Origin: a virus
Direction: 5' to 3' (one strand)
IMG/VR virus record: IMGVR_UViG_3300048590_000251
Span: 1 to 54,038 of that record
Length of the DNA stretch: 54,038 bases
The first letter of the stretch is position 1. Each line of letters starts with the position of its first letter. A model generated the notes under the pieces. The model made no database searches. It saw only the letters and a program-made list of their open reading frames with translations, and was not told where the DNA came from. Position numbers and translations under genes: made by a program. Positions 7,195-13,178 of the stretch are shown piece after piece.

Positions 7195-7247
7195 GAGTAT
7201 TCTCCACAAACCCTTGGCAAGGGCGAAACTGGAAACGGAGTATTCTC
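7195..7247. promoter_or_regulatory. pair of GAGTATTCTC decamers (candidate operators)
   Basis: Identical decamers at 7195-7204 and 7238-7247, 43 bases apart start to start (about four helical turns), in otherwise non-coding DNA. Each is partly palindromic (GAG..CTC). The first touches the candidate -35 of the leftward promoter. Likely protein-binding sites; the protein is unknown (repressor, Cro-like or MerR-type are candidates). Confidence 0.45.
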
Positions 7248-7317
7248 GTGCGGCTCATGGCAATCGGGCAGCAAGTCGTTACCACTAGGACGGGATAATC
7301 CAGAAAGGGAGGTCGCG

Positions 7318-7500
7318 GTGAAGGCGAGCGCAACGGACAAACCGGCGATTTCCGATCTTGTCGGGCAACTGGACGAATCGGAGCGGGCGTCGCTAAGGGC
7401 GGTCCTGACTCTGGCCCTCAGGTTTTCCGGCGATGAGAGAGCAGCCCTTCTAGTTGCGCTCGAACGATCTCTTGCTCCGTCGGGGTCAGCCGGGCGATGA
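7318..7500 (+). CDS. small helical protein, 3' half antisense to the repressor (60 aa)
   Basis: GTG start with a strong GGGAGG ribosome site six bases upstream. The product (AISDLVGQLDESERASLRAVLTLALRFSGDERAALLVALERS) is almost all helix with a helix-turn-helix-like spacing, but I recognise no family. Its last 28 codons run antisense through the 3' end of the repressor gene. A GGGATAATCC palindrome lies about 17 bases before the start and could be an operator. It might be a regulator that opposes the repressor; alternatively only the transcript matters. The first 33 codons do not overlap anything and look coding. Confidence 0.45.
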   Translation: MKASATDKPAISDLVGQLDESERASLRAVLTLALRFSGDERAALLVALERSLAPSGSAGR

Positions 7501-7738
7501 GCGTCAGAATGTCGCTGTTCTCGACCTCTGGAATGTCGCCGATGAACTCCTCGACGGTCTTCCCGAAAAACCGGGCGATCCGCAGAGCGTCATGGACATT
7601 CGTGCTGGCGACCTTGCGCTGACGCAGCTTCTCCATCTGGTCGCGAGACACGCCGGTCGCATCCGCCACCTGGCGTGTGTTGAAGCCGGCAGCGTCGAGA
7701 TGCGCGATGAACGCTTCGCGGAAACGTAACTTGTCCAT
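7418..7738 (-). CDS. CI-like phage repressor, XRE-type HTH
   Basis: 106-residue regulator likely to hold the lysogenic state. N-terminal HTH: RFREAFIAHLDAAGFNTRQVADATGVSRDQMEKLRQRKVASTNVHDALRIARFFGKTVEEFIG, the classic five-helix XRE fold with recognition helix around GVSRDQMEKLRQ. The short C-terminal part (LIARLTPTEQEIVRAQLEGLL) is presumably for dimerisation; there is no LexA-type peptidase domain, so induction would not be by RecA-driven self-cleavage. The frame is open upstream to 7945 but the residues there are not protein-like. No Shine-Dalgarno precedes the ATG, so the mRNA may be leaderless, as for several phage repressors. Confidence 0.85.
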   Translation of the reverse strand: MDKLRFREAFIAHLDAAGFNTRQVADATGVSRDQMEKLRQRKVASTNVHDALRIARFFGKTVEEFIGDIPEVENSDILTLIARLTPTEQEIVRAQLEGLLSHRRKT

Positions 7739-7847
7739 GAGGAAACTTGTAGCCGGACTATCCTCGCATGGCGATATCCCCTGCGAAAAACCGGTCGGGA
7801 TAAAACTCTCTTGACCGTTCTGGAGAAAAATCCTACTCGTCGCAATC
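7739..7847. promoter_or_regulatory. divergent operator/promoter region of the immunity switch
   Basis: 109-bp gap between the divergent repressor and Cro-like genes. It contains TATCC at 7759-7763, TATCCC at 7775-7780 and the inverse GGGATA at 7797-7802. The last two form a 6-bp inverted repeat with a 16-base spacer. A related GGGATAATCC occurs at 7292-7301 before the other rightward gene. These are candidate half-sites for the repressor. Confidence 0.5.
7811..7839 (+). promoter_or_regulatory. candidate rightward early promoter
   Basis: TTGACC, 17-base spacer, TACTCG, with the ATG of the Cro-like gene nine bases after the -10. If used, the transcript would be leaderless or nearly so. The -35 lies just beside the GGGATA half-site. 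Confidence 0.4.
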
Positions 7848-8129
7848 ATGCTGAACATTCCCAAACTGATCCGGGACGTCAATGCCTTCTGCGAAGAGTT
7901 CGGCATCATCCCGGCGACGGTCGCCAACGCGGCCCTTGATGACACTTACGGCCTGGTCAGACTGATCCGGGCCGGAGAAAAGAACGACGCCAAGGCCAGA
8001 AAAATAAGGGCCTACATGGCTGAGAGGCGCCGCGCAGCCCGACGTAAAGTCGATCTCTCGCAAGAAAAAGTGCCGCAAGGGAAACAGTCGGTTTCGCGGA
8101 CGGCGCATGATGACCAGCGCGGGGAGTAG
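7848..8129 (+). CDS. Cro-like small DNA-binding protein
   Basis: 93 residues, divergent from the repressor. The N-terminal half (IPKLIRDVNAFCEEFGIIPATVANAALDDTYGLVRLIRAGEKNDAKARKIRAYMAERR) has the length and hydrophobic pattern of the small HTH proteins that sit opposite CI in alphaproteobacterial prophages: helix, turn at GIIPATVANAAL, then a recognition-type helix. The C-terminus is basic and polar (RRAARRKVDLSQEKVPQGKQ). By position it is the first gene of the rightward early operon, so a lytic-switch repressor is the best guess. Confidence 0.65.
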   Translation: MLNIPKLIRDVNAFCEEFGIIPATVANAALDDTYGLVRLIRAGEKNDAKARKIRAYMAERRRAARRKVDLSQEKVPQGKQSVSRTAHDDQRGE

Positions 8130-8183
8130 GGCGACCCACCCGGTTCCGACCGTCCCGCCTGCGGGTTACGGCGGGCATCGGTA

Positions 8184-9038
8184 ATGAAGAACGGGCTCCC
8201 TTACTATCGGGCCTTTCCTCGTGATTTTCTGGAGGGCACGATCGGGATGCCGCTGGAACTCAAGGGCGCATACCGGCTCATTCTGGACTTGATCTACATG
8301 CAGGGCGGCGACCTGCCGGACGATGCCCGATACATTGCGGGGCTTCTGGGATGTTCGGTCCGGAGATGGCACGGGATAAGATCCGACCTCATCGCAAGAG
8401 GCAAGGTTGAGGTTTTCGACGGGATAATCTCGAATAAAAGAGCGCGAAACGAGCTCGAAACTCTCGCCAAATTTCAACATAAACAGAGCACAAATGCATC
8501 CCGACCCAATAAAAACAATAACTTGCAAAAGCCATGGCTTAACCAATCAGAGTCAGAGTCAGAACCAGAACCATATAGATCTGATGCTGAAGAAGAGGAC
8601 GCGCGCGCGGAAATCCTCACCCCACAGAACGAGCGTGAAGAACTGCTCGTCGCCATGGGATTCGACCCCAGTGGAGTGACGGCTTCTGGCCGCCTGATGG
8701 GAAACCGGGCCGATATGTCCGAGCGCGACCGATGGCGCAACGACCTCGGGCTGTCCCATGCCGACCAAATCGAGATCATCCGGGATGTCGTCGCCAAGAT
8801 GGGCGACCGTCGCCCAGGCAGTTTCAGGTATTTCACCAAAGCCATGGCCGAGGACGCGGGCCGCCGCGCCGCTTTGCCATTGACCCCGACACCACCCGAC
8901 GATGGAGGATTCCATGACCGATATTCCGGCAGTCCAGCAAGGTCTGCCCAAGGATCGAAACACCGGCCTGACCCTGCCCTTGAGCAGATCGCTAGACTCG
9001 CGGTCCTTAGACCGCCACCGCGCCCTTCTGGCGATTGA
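8184..9038 (+). CDS. DUF1376-type phage replication protein
   Basis: 284 residues. The N-terminal 75 residues match the DUF1376 pattern (LPYYRAFPRDFLEGTIGMPLELKGAYRLILDLIYMQGGDLPDDARYIAGLLGCSVRRWHGIRSDLIARGKVEV), a winged-helix domain found in phage replication-organiser proteins. A low-complexity linker (SESESEPEPYRSDAEEED) leads to a second helical domain (ADQIEIIRDVVAKMGDRRPGSFRYFTKAMAEDA) similar to DnaD/replisome-organiser tails. It probably binds the origin or loads the helicase. Its last 125 bases overlap the next gene in another frame, where this product becomes proline-rich. Confidence 0.78.
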   Translation: MKNGLPYYRAFPRDFLEGTIGMPLELKGAYRLILDLIYMQGGDLPDDARYIAGLLGCSVRRWHGIRSDLIARGKVEVFDGIISNKRARNELETLAKFQHKQSTNASRPNKNNNLQKPWLNQSESESEPEPYRSDAEEEDARAEILTPQNEREELLVAMGFDPSGVTASGRLMGNRADMSERDRWRNDLGLSHADQIEIIRDVVAKMGDRRPGSFRYFTKAMAEDAGRRAALPLTPTPPDDGGFHDRYSGSPARSAQGSKHRPDPALEQIARLAVLRPPPRPSGD

Positions 9039-9402
9039 ACTTGAGGTTCTGGCAAAGAAACTCGACCGATGGGGTTGGGAGAGGGACCGTGGAACCGCCT
9101 CGCATGATCGGATCGTCACCGACTGGATGGACGCCTTGCAGGATTTCCCGCTGCACGAGGTTCGGGCGGCCTGCGCCGCGGCGATCCGGGACAACCCGAA
9201 CCGGATGCCGAACGAGGGGCATATTCTGGCCGGAATCATGGCAATCCGGCGTGACGCCGTGAGGGAGCGCCCGAAACCCTCAGCACCGCCGGAGCCGAAG
9301 CCCGTCACCGCCGAACAGGCCCGCGCGATCATGGAAAGGGCAGGGTTGTCGATCACCGACGACGGTCGCTTGGTCGGACTCGGGCCGGGAGCGCCGCGAT
9401 GA
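8914..9402 (+). CDS. hypothetical replication-region protein (162 aa)
   Basis: Start set at the ATG five bases after GGAGG. The protein is helical (LDRHRALLAIELEVLAKKLDRWGWERD; TDWMDALQDFPLHEVRAACAAAIRDNPNRMPNEGHILAGIMAIRRDAV) with a proline-rich linker and a short C-terminal helix (AEQARAIMERAGLSI). The central WMDALQDFPLHEVRAAC...RMPNEGHI block resembles the conserved block of phage helicase-loader or primosome-associated proteins, but I cannot name a family. It overlaps the DUF1376 gene by 125 bases and the next gene by four. Confidence 0.65.
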   Translation: MTDIPAVQQGLPKDRNTGLTLPLSRSLDSRSLDRHRALLAIELEVLAKKLDRWGWERDRGTASHDRIVTDWMDALQDFPLHEVRAACAAAIRDNPNRMPNEGHILAGIMAIRRDAVRERPKPSAPPEPKPVTAEQARAIMERAGLSITDDGRLVGLGPGAPR

Positions 9403-9638
9403 CGGCGCGCTGTGTTCTCTCCGCAGATCGGACTCGCGCCACGATTGCCGGAACGCTTTGGCGCGAAACCATCGGCGTTGATGAGCTTCCGGGTCGCCTG
9501 TCGCTCTATCGACGCCTGCGAGACCGCAAGGATGGCGCCTATGCCGGGTTCTACCGTCCGACCGTCGAGGCGATCGAGAAGGCGATGGCAAGAGCAGGGA
9601 TGACGATAAACCCAGGCTCAAGATCGAAAGGTGTGTGA
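9399..9638 (+). CDS. small hypothetical protein (79 aa)
   Basis: Coupled to the previous gene by an ATGA overlap. Mixed sequence (CVLSADRTRATIAGTLWRETIGVDELPGRLSLYRRLRDRKDGAYAGFYRPTVEAIEKAMARAGM), probably an alpha/beta miniprotein. No recognised motif. It lies between the replication genes and the methyltransferases. Confidence 0.6.
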   Translation: MTARCVLSADRTRATIAGTLWRETIGVDELPGRLSLYRRLRDRKDGAYAGFYRPTVEAIEKAMARAGMTINPGSRSKGV

Positions 9639-10761
9639 TGTGGTGCTACCTCCCAAAATCGGCCTCAGCCTCTGTGCAGGCGGCGGCGGACTTGACGTGG
9701 GTCTTGGCCTTGCCGAGCCGGGCTTTGCCACCGCCTGCTACGTCGAGATTGAACCCTATCCCCGCCGAACCCTCATCGCAGGGCAGCGCGCCGGGTATCT
9801 CCACGCCGCCCCGATCTGGGACGACCTCAAGCTGTTCAGCGGCACCGCGTGGCGCGGTATCGCCGACACGATCCTCGCCGGATACCCATGCCAGCCGTTT
9901 TCCCAAGCGGGACAGCGCAAAGGGGCCGACGATCCCCGCCACCTTTGGCCGCACGTCGCCCGGATCATCCGCGAAGTGCAGCCCCGCTGGGTGTTCCTCG
10001 AAAACGTCGCGGGACACGTCAGCCTCGGCGCAGAAGCCGTGCTGCGAGACCTATGGCAAATGGGCTGGACGCCTGCGGCTGGCCTATTCTCGGCGCAAGA
10101 AACTGGCGCAACGCATGAAAGGCTCCGCTGGTTCTGCGTGGCCTACCGCGACGACGGAAGCCGGTCTCCACAACCGCAAAGGCGCGAGCGCGACCAGCGG
10201 CGACGGTCTGTCGACGGCAGCGAAGGCATGGGGCACACCGAGAGCCTCGGACGCGGAGAAGGGCGGACCGAACCAGGCATTCGGGGCGGGCGGGACGCCG
10301 CTTCCAGCACAGGCGGCGCAGTGGCCGACGCCAGCGGCGCGCGACCACAAGGGCGAGAACAGCCATGCGCATCTTCTGAACGGGACCGGGCGGCTGCATC
10401 TGGACCAACTGCCGAACGCAGTCGCCCATGCCTGGCACCACCCGGACCAGGTGACACGGACGCATGGGCTGCCGTCATCGACCACGCGCCCGATCTCGCG
10501 CCGGCTGTTTCGTTCGGCGGCATCAAGACTGCCGCAGATCATTTTGCGGCGCTGGTTGCGCAGGGGCGCCTGGCGGAACCGGAGGCTCAATCCCGCCTTC
10601 GTCTCATGGCTGATGGCATGGCCGCCCGGCCACGAACTCTGCGCCTGCTCGGAAACGGCGTTCACCCGCTGGCAGCGGGATATGCGTGGCGCACTCTCGC
10701 AACTGCCCACGGCCTCGGGCGCGTTGATTTGGCAACCGCCGAGGCCACTGATGAACCGTGA
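9631..10761 (+). CDS. DNA cytosine-5 methyltransferase (frame A)
   Basis: Transfers methyl groups to cytosine C5 in DNA, probably to protect phage DNA from restriction. Motif I is IGLSLCAGGGGLDVGL, the catalytic PCQPFSQAG loop (Cys nucleophile) is motif IV, ENVAGH is motif VI, GATHERLRWF is motif VIII, and motif X is RLLGNGVHPLAAGYAWR at the C-terminus. Between VIII and X lies a low-complexity target-recognition segment. GTG 9631 gives the longest product; GTG 9640 is better spaced from AAGG. The 3' half (10139 on) is also open in the +1 frame, which carries another set of methyltransferase-like segments (see the entry at 10139). This frame stops 33 bases short of the next gene, unlike its tightly coupled neighbours. 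Confidence 0.88.
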   Translation: MCDVVLPPKIGLSLCAGGGGLDVGLGLAEPGFATACYVEIEPYPRRTLIAGQRAGYLHAAPIWDDLKLFSGTAWRGIADTILAGYPCQPFSQAGQRKGADDPRHLWPHVARIIREVQPRWVFLENVAGHVSLGAEAVLRDLWQMGWTPAAGLFSAQETGATHERLRWFCVAYRDDGSRSPQPQRRERDQRRRSVDGSEGMGHTESLGRGEGRTEPGIRGGRDAASSTGGAVADASGARPQGREQPCASSERDRAAASGPTAERSRPCLAPPGPGDTDAWAAVIDHAPDLAPAVSFGGIKTAADHFAALVAQGRLAEPEAQSRLRLMADGMAARPRTLRLLGNGVHPLAAGYAWRTLATAHGLGRVDLATAEATDEP

Positions 10762-10798
10762 CCTTGGCAACCTGTTCGATTGGGGGTGGACCACATGA
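10139..10798 (+). other. overlapping +1 frame with methyltransferase C-terminal motifs (frame B)
   Basis: In the +1 frame relative to the methyltransferase, the product reads WPTATTEAGLHNRKGASATS, TPRASDAEKGGPNQ, WPTPAARDHKGENSHAHL and QLPNAVAHAW. It ends with LNPAFVSWLMAWPPGHELC and CSETAFTRWQRDMRGALSQL. Repeated W-x-TP units and an LNP-F-V-x-WLM-x-WP block are the sort of C-terminal region I associate with phage DNA methyltransferases, from memory only. By hand count about three quarters of the last 68 codons in this frame end in G or C, against about 60% in frame A. Its TGA overlaps the next start codon as ATGA, exactly as other gene junctions here. There is no obvious independent start, so a frameshift from frame A or an overlapping gene are both possible. 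Confidence 0.5.
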
Positions 10799-11382
10799 CC
10801 GCCTACAACCGCTTCGAGGACATTCCTCTTTACCGCTTCGGGCTCATCATGGCGGATCCGCCATGGTCGTTCCAGAATTGGGGTGATCCTTCCGCTCGCG
10901 CTGCTGAAACGCATTACGGCACGATGAGCCTGGAGGACATCCGCGCGCTGCCAGTCGAGCGGATCGCGGCGCCGGATGCCTGGCTGTGGCTCTGGGCGAC
11001 GGGGGCAAACCTGCGGCTGGCGCTTGGCGTCCTCGACGCCTGGGGGTTTACCTACGTCACCTCCGGGCACTGGACCAAGACGCAGAAGGCAAATCCGGCG
11101 CGGCCGCGCATGGGCCTCGGGCACGTCCTGCGGGACTGCGGAGAACCCTATCTGATCGGGCGCATCGGCAGCCCGAAGGTCGAGGACAAGGGCATCCCGA
11201 GCGTCATCATGGCTCCGCGGCGCGAACACTCTCGCAAGCCGGAGGAGGCCTATTCAAACGCCGAGCGCCTCGCTCCGGAAGGATCGTGGATGCTGGACAT
11301 GTTCAGCCGCCAGGGCAGGCCGGGATGGGACTCATTCGGCAACGAAACCGGGAAATTCGAGACAGAGGGAGCGACGGCATGA
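10795..11382 (+). CDS. MT-A70-family adenine N6 DNA methyltransferase
   Basis: 195 residues. The N6-adenine methyltransferase catalytic motif is present as MADPPWSFQNWG near residue 20 (DPPW), followed by the MT-A70 pattern HYGTMSLEDIRALPVERIAAPDAWLWLWAT and a C-terminal AdoMet-site region (ERLAPEGSWMLDMFSRQGRPGWDSFGNE). ATG chosen because GGGGGTGG lies five bases upstream; an in-frame TTG occurs 15 bases earlier. This enzyme and the cytosine methyltransferase before it probably modify phage DNA against host restriction or regulate phage promoters. Confidence 0.9.
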   Translation: MTAYNRFEDIPLYRFGLIMADPPWSFQNWGDPSARAAETHYGTMSLEDIRALPVERIAAPDAWLWLWATGANLRLALGVLDAWGFTYVTSGHWTKTQKANPARPRMGLGHVLRDCGEPYLIGRIGSPKVEDKGIPSVIMAPRREHSRKPEEAYSNAERLAPEGSWMLDMFSRQGRPGWDSFGNETGKFETEGATA

Positions 11383-11609
11383 TCCCGCGACGCATCTACG
11401 ACGCTACAGACAGAAGCACCCCGAACGACAGCGGTCGGACTGTCTACGTTTCACTGGCGTGCGAGCCATGGCTGCCTCCGGAGGAGGTCGTCCACCGCCG
11501 CCGCTGGATATGCGATGTCTGCGGCACGTCAGTCGGGACTGGCAACACGAGATGCGGCAAGCATCTCCGCTCAAGGCGCCATCATCGACGGAATGGGGGC
11601 GACGAATGA
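11379..11609 (+). CDS. small zinc-ribbon-like protein (76 aa)
   Basis: ATGA overlaps on both sides place it firmly in the operon. The C-terminal half has a probable zinc site (ICDVCGTSVGTGNTRCGKHLRSRRHHRR), with CxxC and a downstream C and H. The N-terminal part is polar (RIYDATDRSTPNDSGRTVYVSLACEPWLPPEEVVHRR). Nucleic-acid binding is plausible from the zinc site and basic tail; no closer identity seen. Confidence 0.6.
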   Translation: MIPRRIYDATDRSTPNDSGRTVYVSLACEPWLPPEEVVHRRRWICDVCGTSVGTGNTRCGKHLRSRRHHRRNGGDE

Positions 11610-11899
11610 GCCGGTATCGCCTGGAGAGCCGCCTCCGCAAGAACGCGGACTTCCAGGCGGTCACGCGCTATCTCGATGATGCCGGCCTTGAATGGCGGGT
11701 CGTCAAGCGCAACGCCAAGGGGCATCCGCACTTGAGGGTCGAGGACCAACTCGGAACCGTCGCATGGCTGATGATCGCATCGACCCCGATGGGGGGCTGC
11801 AACACGGCGAGCCGGGTTGCCGGCGCGCGGCGCATCCTTATCGCGGCCGGAATCGCGGCGCCTCTGCCAAAAAATGCGAGGGAAGACGGAGGCAAATGA
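11606..11899 (+). CDS. hypothetical protein (97 aa)
   Basis: Starts within an ATGA overlap. The protein (RLESRLRKNADFQAVTRYLDDAGLEWRVVKRNAKGHPHLRVEDQLGTVAWLMIASTPMGGCNTASRVAGARRILIAAGI) resembles the HicA toxin fold in pattern: a helix, then a WRVVKR-K-GHPHLRV strand with a conserved-looking histidine, followed by strands and an R-rich helix. That likeness to a small double-stranded-RNA-binding-like fold is only by eye. No HicB-like partner is adjacent. Confidence 0.6.
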   Translation: MSRYRLESRLRKNADFQAVTRYLDDAGLEWRVVKRNAKGHPHLRVEDQLGTVAWLMIASTPMGGCNTASRVAGARRILIAAGIAAPLPKNAREDGGK

Positions 11900-11982
11900 A
11901 GTTGACACTGATACAATATTTCACCATAAGGGCGGTAGGCGGCGCAGCAGCGCAGGCCGAAAGTCACAGGAGACTGACATGA
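11896..11982 (+). CDS. possible 28-residue microprotein
   Basis: Start codon overlaps the upstream stop (ATGA) and is preceded by GGAGG; its stop overlaps the next ATG, again as ATGA. The peptide MKLTLIQYFTIRAVGGAAAQ plus eight further residues has a short hydrophobic N-terminus. The arrangement is exactly that of the larger genes, which favours translation, but the same bases also form a promoter-like element, so it may instead be a leader or spacer. Confidence 0.4.
   Translation: MKLTLIQYFTIRAVGGAAAQAESHRRLT
11902..11930 (+). promoter_or_regulatory. candidate internal promoter
   Basis: Consensus TTGACA, a 17-base spacer and CATAAG, the best sigma-70-like -35 in the window. It lies in an AT-rich patch and would transcribe the distal small genes from 11979 onward. 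It is also inside the 28-codon frame described above. Confidence 0.4.
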
Positions 11983-12233
11983 ACAAACCCGCTCGGGTCT
12001 GCACCCCTCACAACATCACCACCATCGCGGTCATCGACGGCCGCCCGACCGCCTGCCCGAACCGGGTGCAGGGTGTCGTCAGCGCCGCCGACTGGATGGA
12101 CATAGACCACCCCGACGCGCTGGAGGTCGAGTTCTACGAGGCCGCGCTGATCGAACCGCATCCGTTCCTGATCTGCGGCGGTGTCTACGAAACCCGCGCG
12201 CTGATCTCGGCGCTTGCCCGGTCGGAGGCCTGA
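11979..12233 (+). CDS. hypothetical protein (84 aa)
   Basis: ATG with AGGAG about seven bases upstream. A compact alpha/beta protein (RVCTPHNITTIAVIDGRPTACPNRVQGVVSAADWMDIDHPDALEVEFYEAALIEPHPFLICGGVYETRALISALARSEA). I do not recognise the family. It is followed after three bases by another small gene, so it belongs to the same operon. Confidence 0.6.
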   Translation: MNKPARVCTPHNITTIAVIDGRPTACPNRVQGVVSAADWMDIDHPDALEVEFYEAALIEPHPFLICGGVYETRALISALARSEA

Positions 12234-12236
12234 GAC

Positions 12237-12452
12237 ATGCCGCATCGCGTAGCCATGGTCTGCCGTGACTGCGGCAGCGAAAACGTCGCTGCCGACGCTT
12301 GGGCAAAATGGGACACCGTGGAGCAGGACTGGTCACTCGGAGTCGCATTCGATGAGGGTTTCTGCGACGATTGCGACGCGCCCACCAAGATCATCTCGCG
12401 CAACATTGCCGCGACCAAGCCCGCCTTGTCGAAAGGCCCTGCGCTGGACTGA
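12237..12452 (+). CDS. small zinc-ribbon protein (71 aa)
   Basis: Two CxxC motifs, CRDCGSENV near the N-terminus and CDDCDAPT about 30 residues later, define a likely four-cysteine zinc ribbon with an intervening tryptophan-rich strand (AWAKWDTVEQDWSLGVAF). Such ribbons occur in many small phage proteins of unknown role. GGAGG lies upstream of the ATG. Confidence 0.7.
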   Translation: MPHRVAMVCRDCGSENVAADAWAKWDTVEQDWSLGVAFDEGFCDDCDAPTKIISRNIAATKPALSKGPALD

Positions 12453-12507
12453 CCATCGCCGACATGGCACAAGGCGGAATATCCTAACACCAGAGAAGGA
12501 TGCGAAG

Positions 12508-12885
12508 ATGACCCTCACCCCCGCCCAGGCAGTTGACGCCGCGATCGTGTTCCGAACGTGGCGCGGCTCTCGTCCGGGCGGGGCTGCTGGCGTGAGGGCG
12601 CGGGCTGACATCCAGCGCGCCGCCACCGCCGTTCCGCCGAGCGAAAGAGGCGCCGCAGAGGCGCGTCGGCTCATGGCGGTATCCATCGCCGACATGCCGG
12701 CCGATCCCGACGATGTGTCACTGCTGCTCGATGTGATCGGATTCCGTCATGGGCTGACCACCCGCGCCGACTGCTGGCGCCGCATCGGCATCAATCCGGA
12801 GCGCGGTCGCGCCCTGCTGACTCGCAACAAGACGGCGCTGGACTGGCCGATCTGGCGCGCCCTGGTCGCCGAAGCACTGGAGTGA
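12508..12885 (+). CDS. hypothetical protein, helical (125 aa)
   Basis: Arginine- and alanine-rich helical protein (LTPAQAVDAAIVFRTWRGSRPGGAAGVRARADIQRAATAV; DDVSLLLDVIGFRHGLTTRADCWRRIGINPERGRALLTRNKTALDWPIWRALVAEALE). The C-terminal half looks like a helix-turn-helix (TRADCWRRIGINPERGRALLTRN). Upstream GAAGG is the ribosome site. Last gene before the structural operon; it could be a regulator of late genes, though nothing proves this. Confidence 0.6.
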   Translation: MTLTPAQAVDAAIVFRTWRGSRPGGAAGVRARADIQRAATAVPPSERGAAEARRLMAVSIADMPADPDDVSLLLDVIGFRHGLTTRADCWRRIGINPERGRALLTRNKTALDWPIWRALVAEALE

Positions 12886-12951
12886 CGCGAGCGCGCGACA
12901 TTCCGGCCGACGACCCCCGCTCTTGACCTTACGCAAACAAAAGCCAACATC

Positions 12952-12978
12952 ACTCCCGTCGCGCTCCGCGGCGGGAGT
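12952..12978 (+). promoter_or_regulatory. 12-bp hairpin covering a ribosome site
   Basis: Arms ACTCCCGTCGCG and CGCGGCGGGAGT pair over 12 positions (one G-T wobble) around a CTC loop, followed by TTT. The GGGAG of the right arm is the Shine-Dalgarno of the 44-residue membrane protein starting at 12985, so the folded RNA would hide it. It may alternatively act as a weak terminator of the upstream operon. A TTGACC (12923-12928) lies before it with only a poor -10. Confidence 0.6.
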
Positions 12979-12984
12979 TTCCAC

Positions 12985-13119
12985 ATGGCCACCAACGATG
13001 TCCCCTTCCTTTTCCTTCTCGACCCCGGTTTTCTCACCTTCCTCGTCATCGGCGGCGGCGCCCTCGTCCTCGTCCTCGTCCTCTGGTCCCTGATCGACCG
13101 CATCCGGGGCCGCGACTGA
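12985..13119 (+). CDS. 44-residue single-span membrane protein
   Basis: Short frame: MATNDVPFLFLLDPGFLTFL, then a VIGGG-ALVLVLVLW hydrophobic run, ending in the basic SLIDRIRGRD. One transmembrane helix with the positive tail probably in the cytoplasm. GGGAG lies seven bases before the ATG, inside a stable hairpin. It sits alone between the early operon and the late operon. Size and topology suit a holin-like or superinfection-exclusion peptide, but there is no direct evidence for either. Confidence 0.6.
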   Translation: MATNDVPFLFLLDPGFLTFLVIGGGALVLVLVLWSLIDRIRGRD

Positions 13120-13125
13120 TCCGCG

Positions 13126-13178
13126 CACAAGATGTGGTATCTGACGCAAGGATTTTTGTCCTTAAAAACCACATCTTG
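13126..13178. repeat. inverted repeat CAAGATGTGG / CCACATCTTG before the late operon
   Basis: Perfect 10-bp arms (13128-13137 and 13169-13178); the left arm lies within CACAAGATGTG (13126-13136). Between them is a smaller AAGGA/TCCTT hairpin (about 13148-13163). The right arm overlaps the -35 of the promoter upstream of TerS. The same 9-bp arms recur, in the opposite order, at 19655-19694 before the major capsid gene. Likely an operator or activator site for late expression; alternatively a structured RNA. Confidence 0.7.

Noticed and set aside
8154-8175. CCCGCC/GGCGGG inverted repeat before the DUF1376 gene
   Set aside because: Short arms in GC-rich DNA occur often by chance, and no T-run or ribosome site overlap makes a function likely.
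9635-10138. 5' half of the +1 frame in the methyltransferase
   Set aside because: In this part frame A carries all the C5-methyltransferase motifs and the +1 frame is Ser/Pro/Arg-rich; only the 3' half of the +1 frame looks meaningful.
10084-11229. 381-codon minus-strand frame opposite the methyltransferases
   Set aside because: No motifs; both methyltransferases on the plus strand have catalytic motifs.
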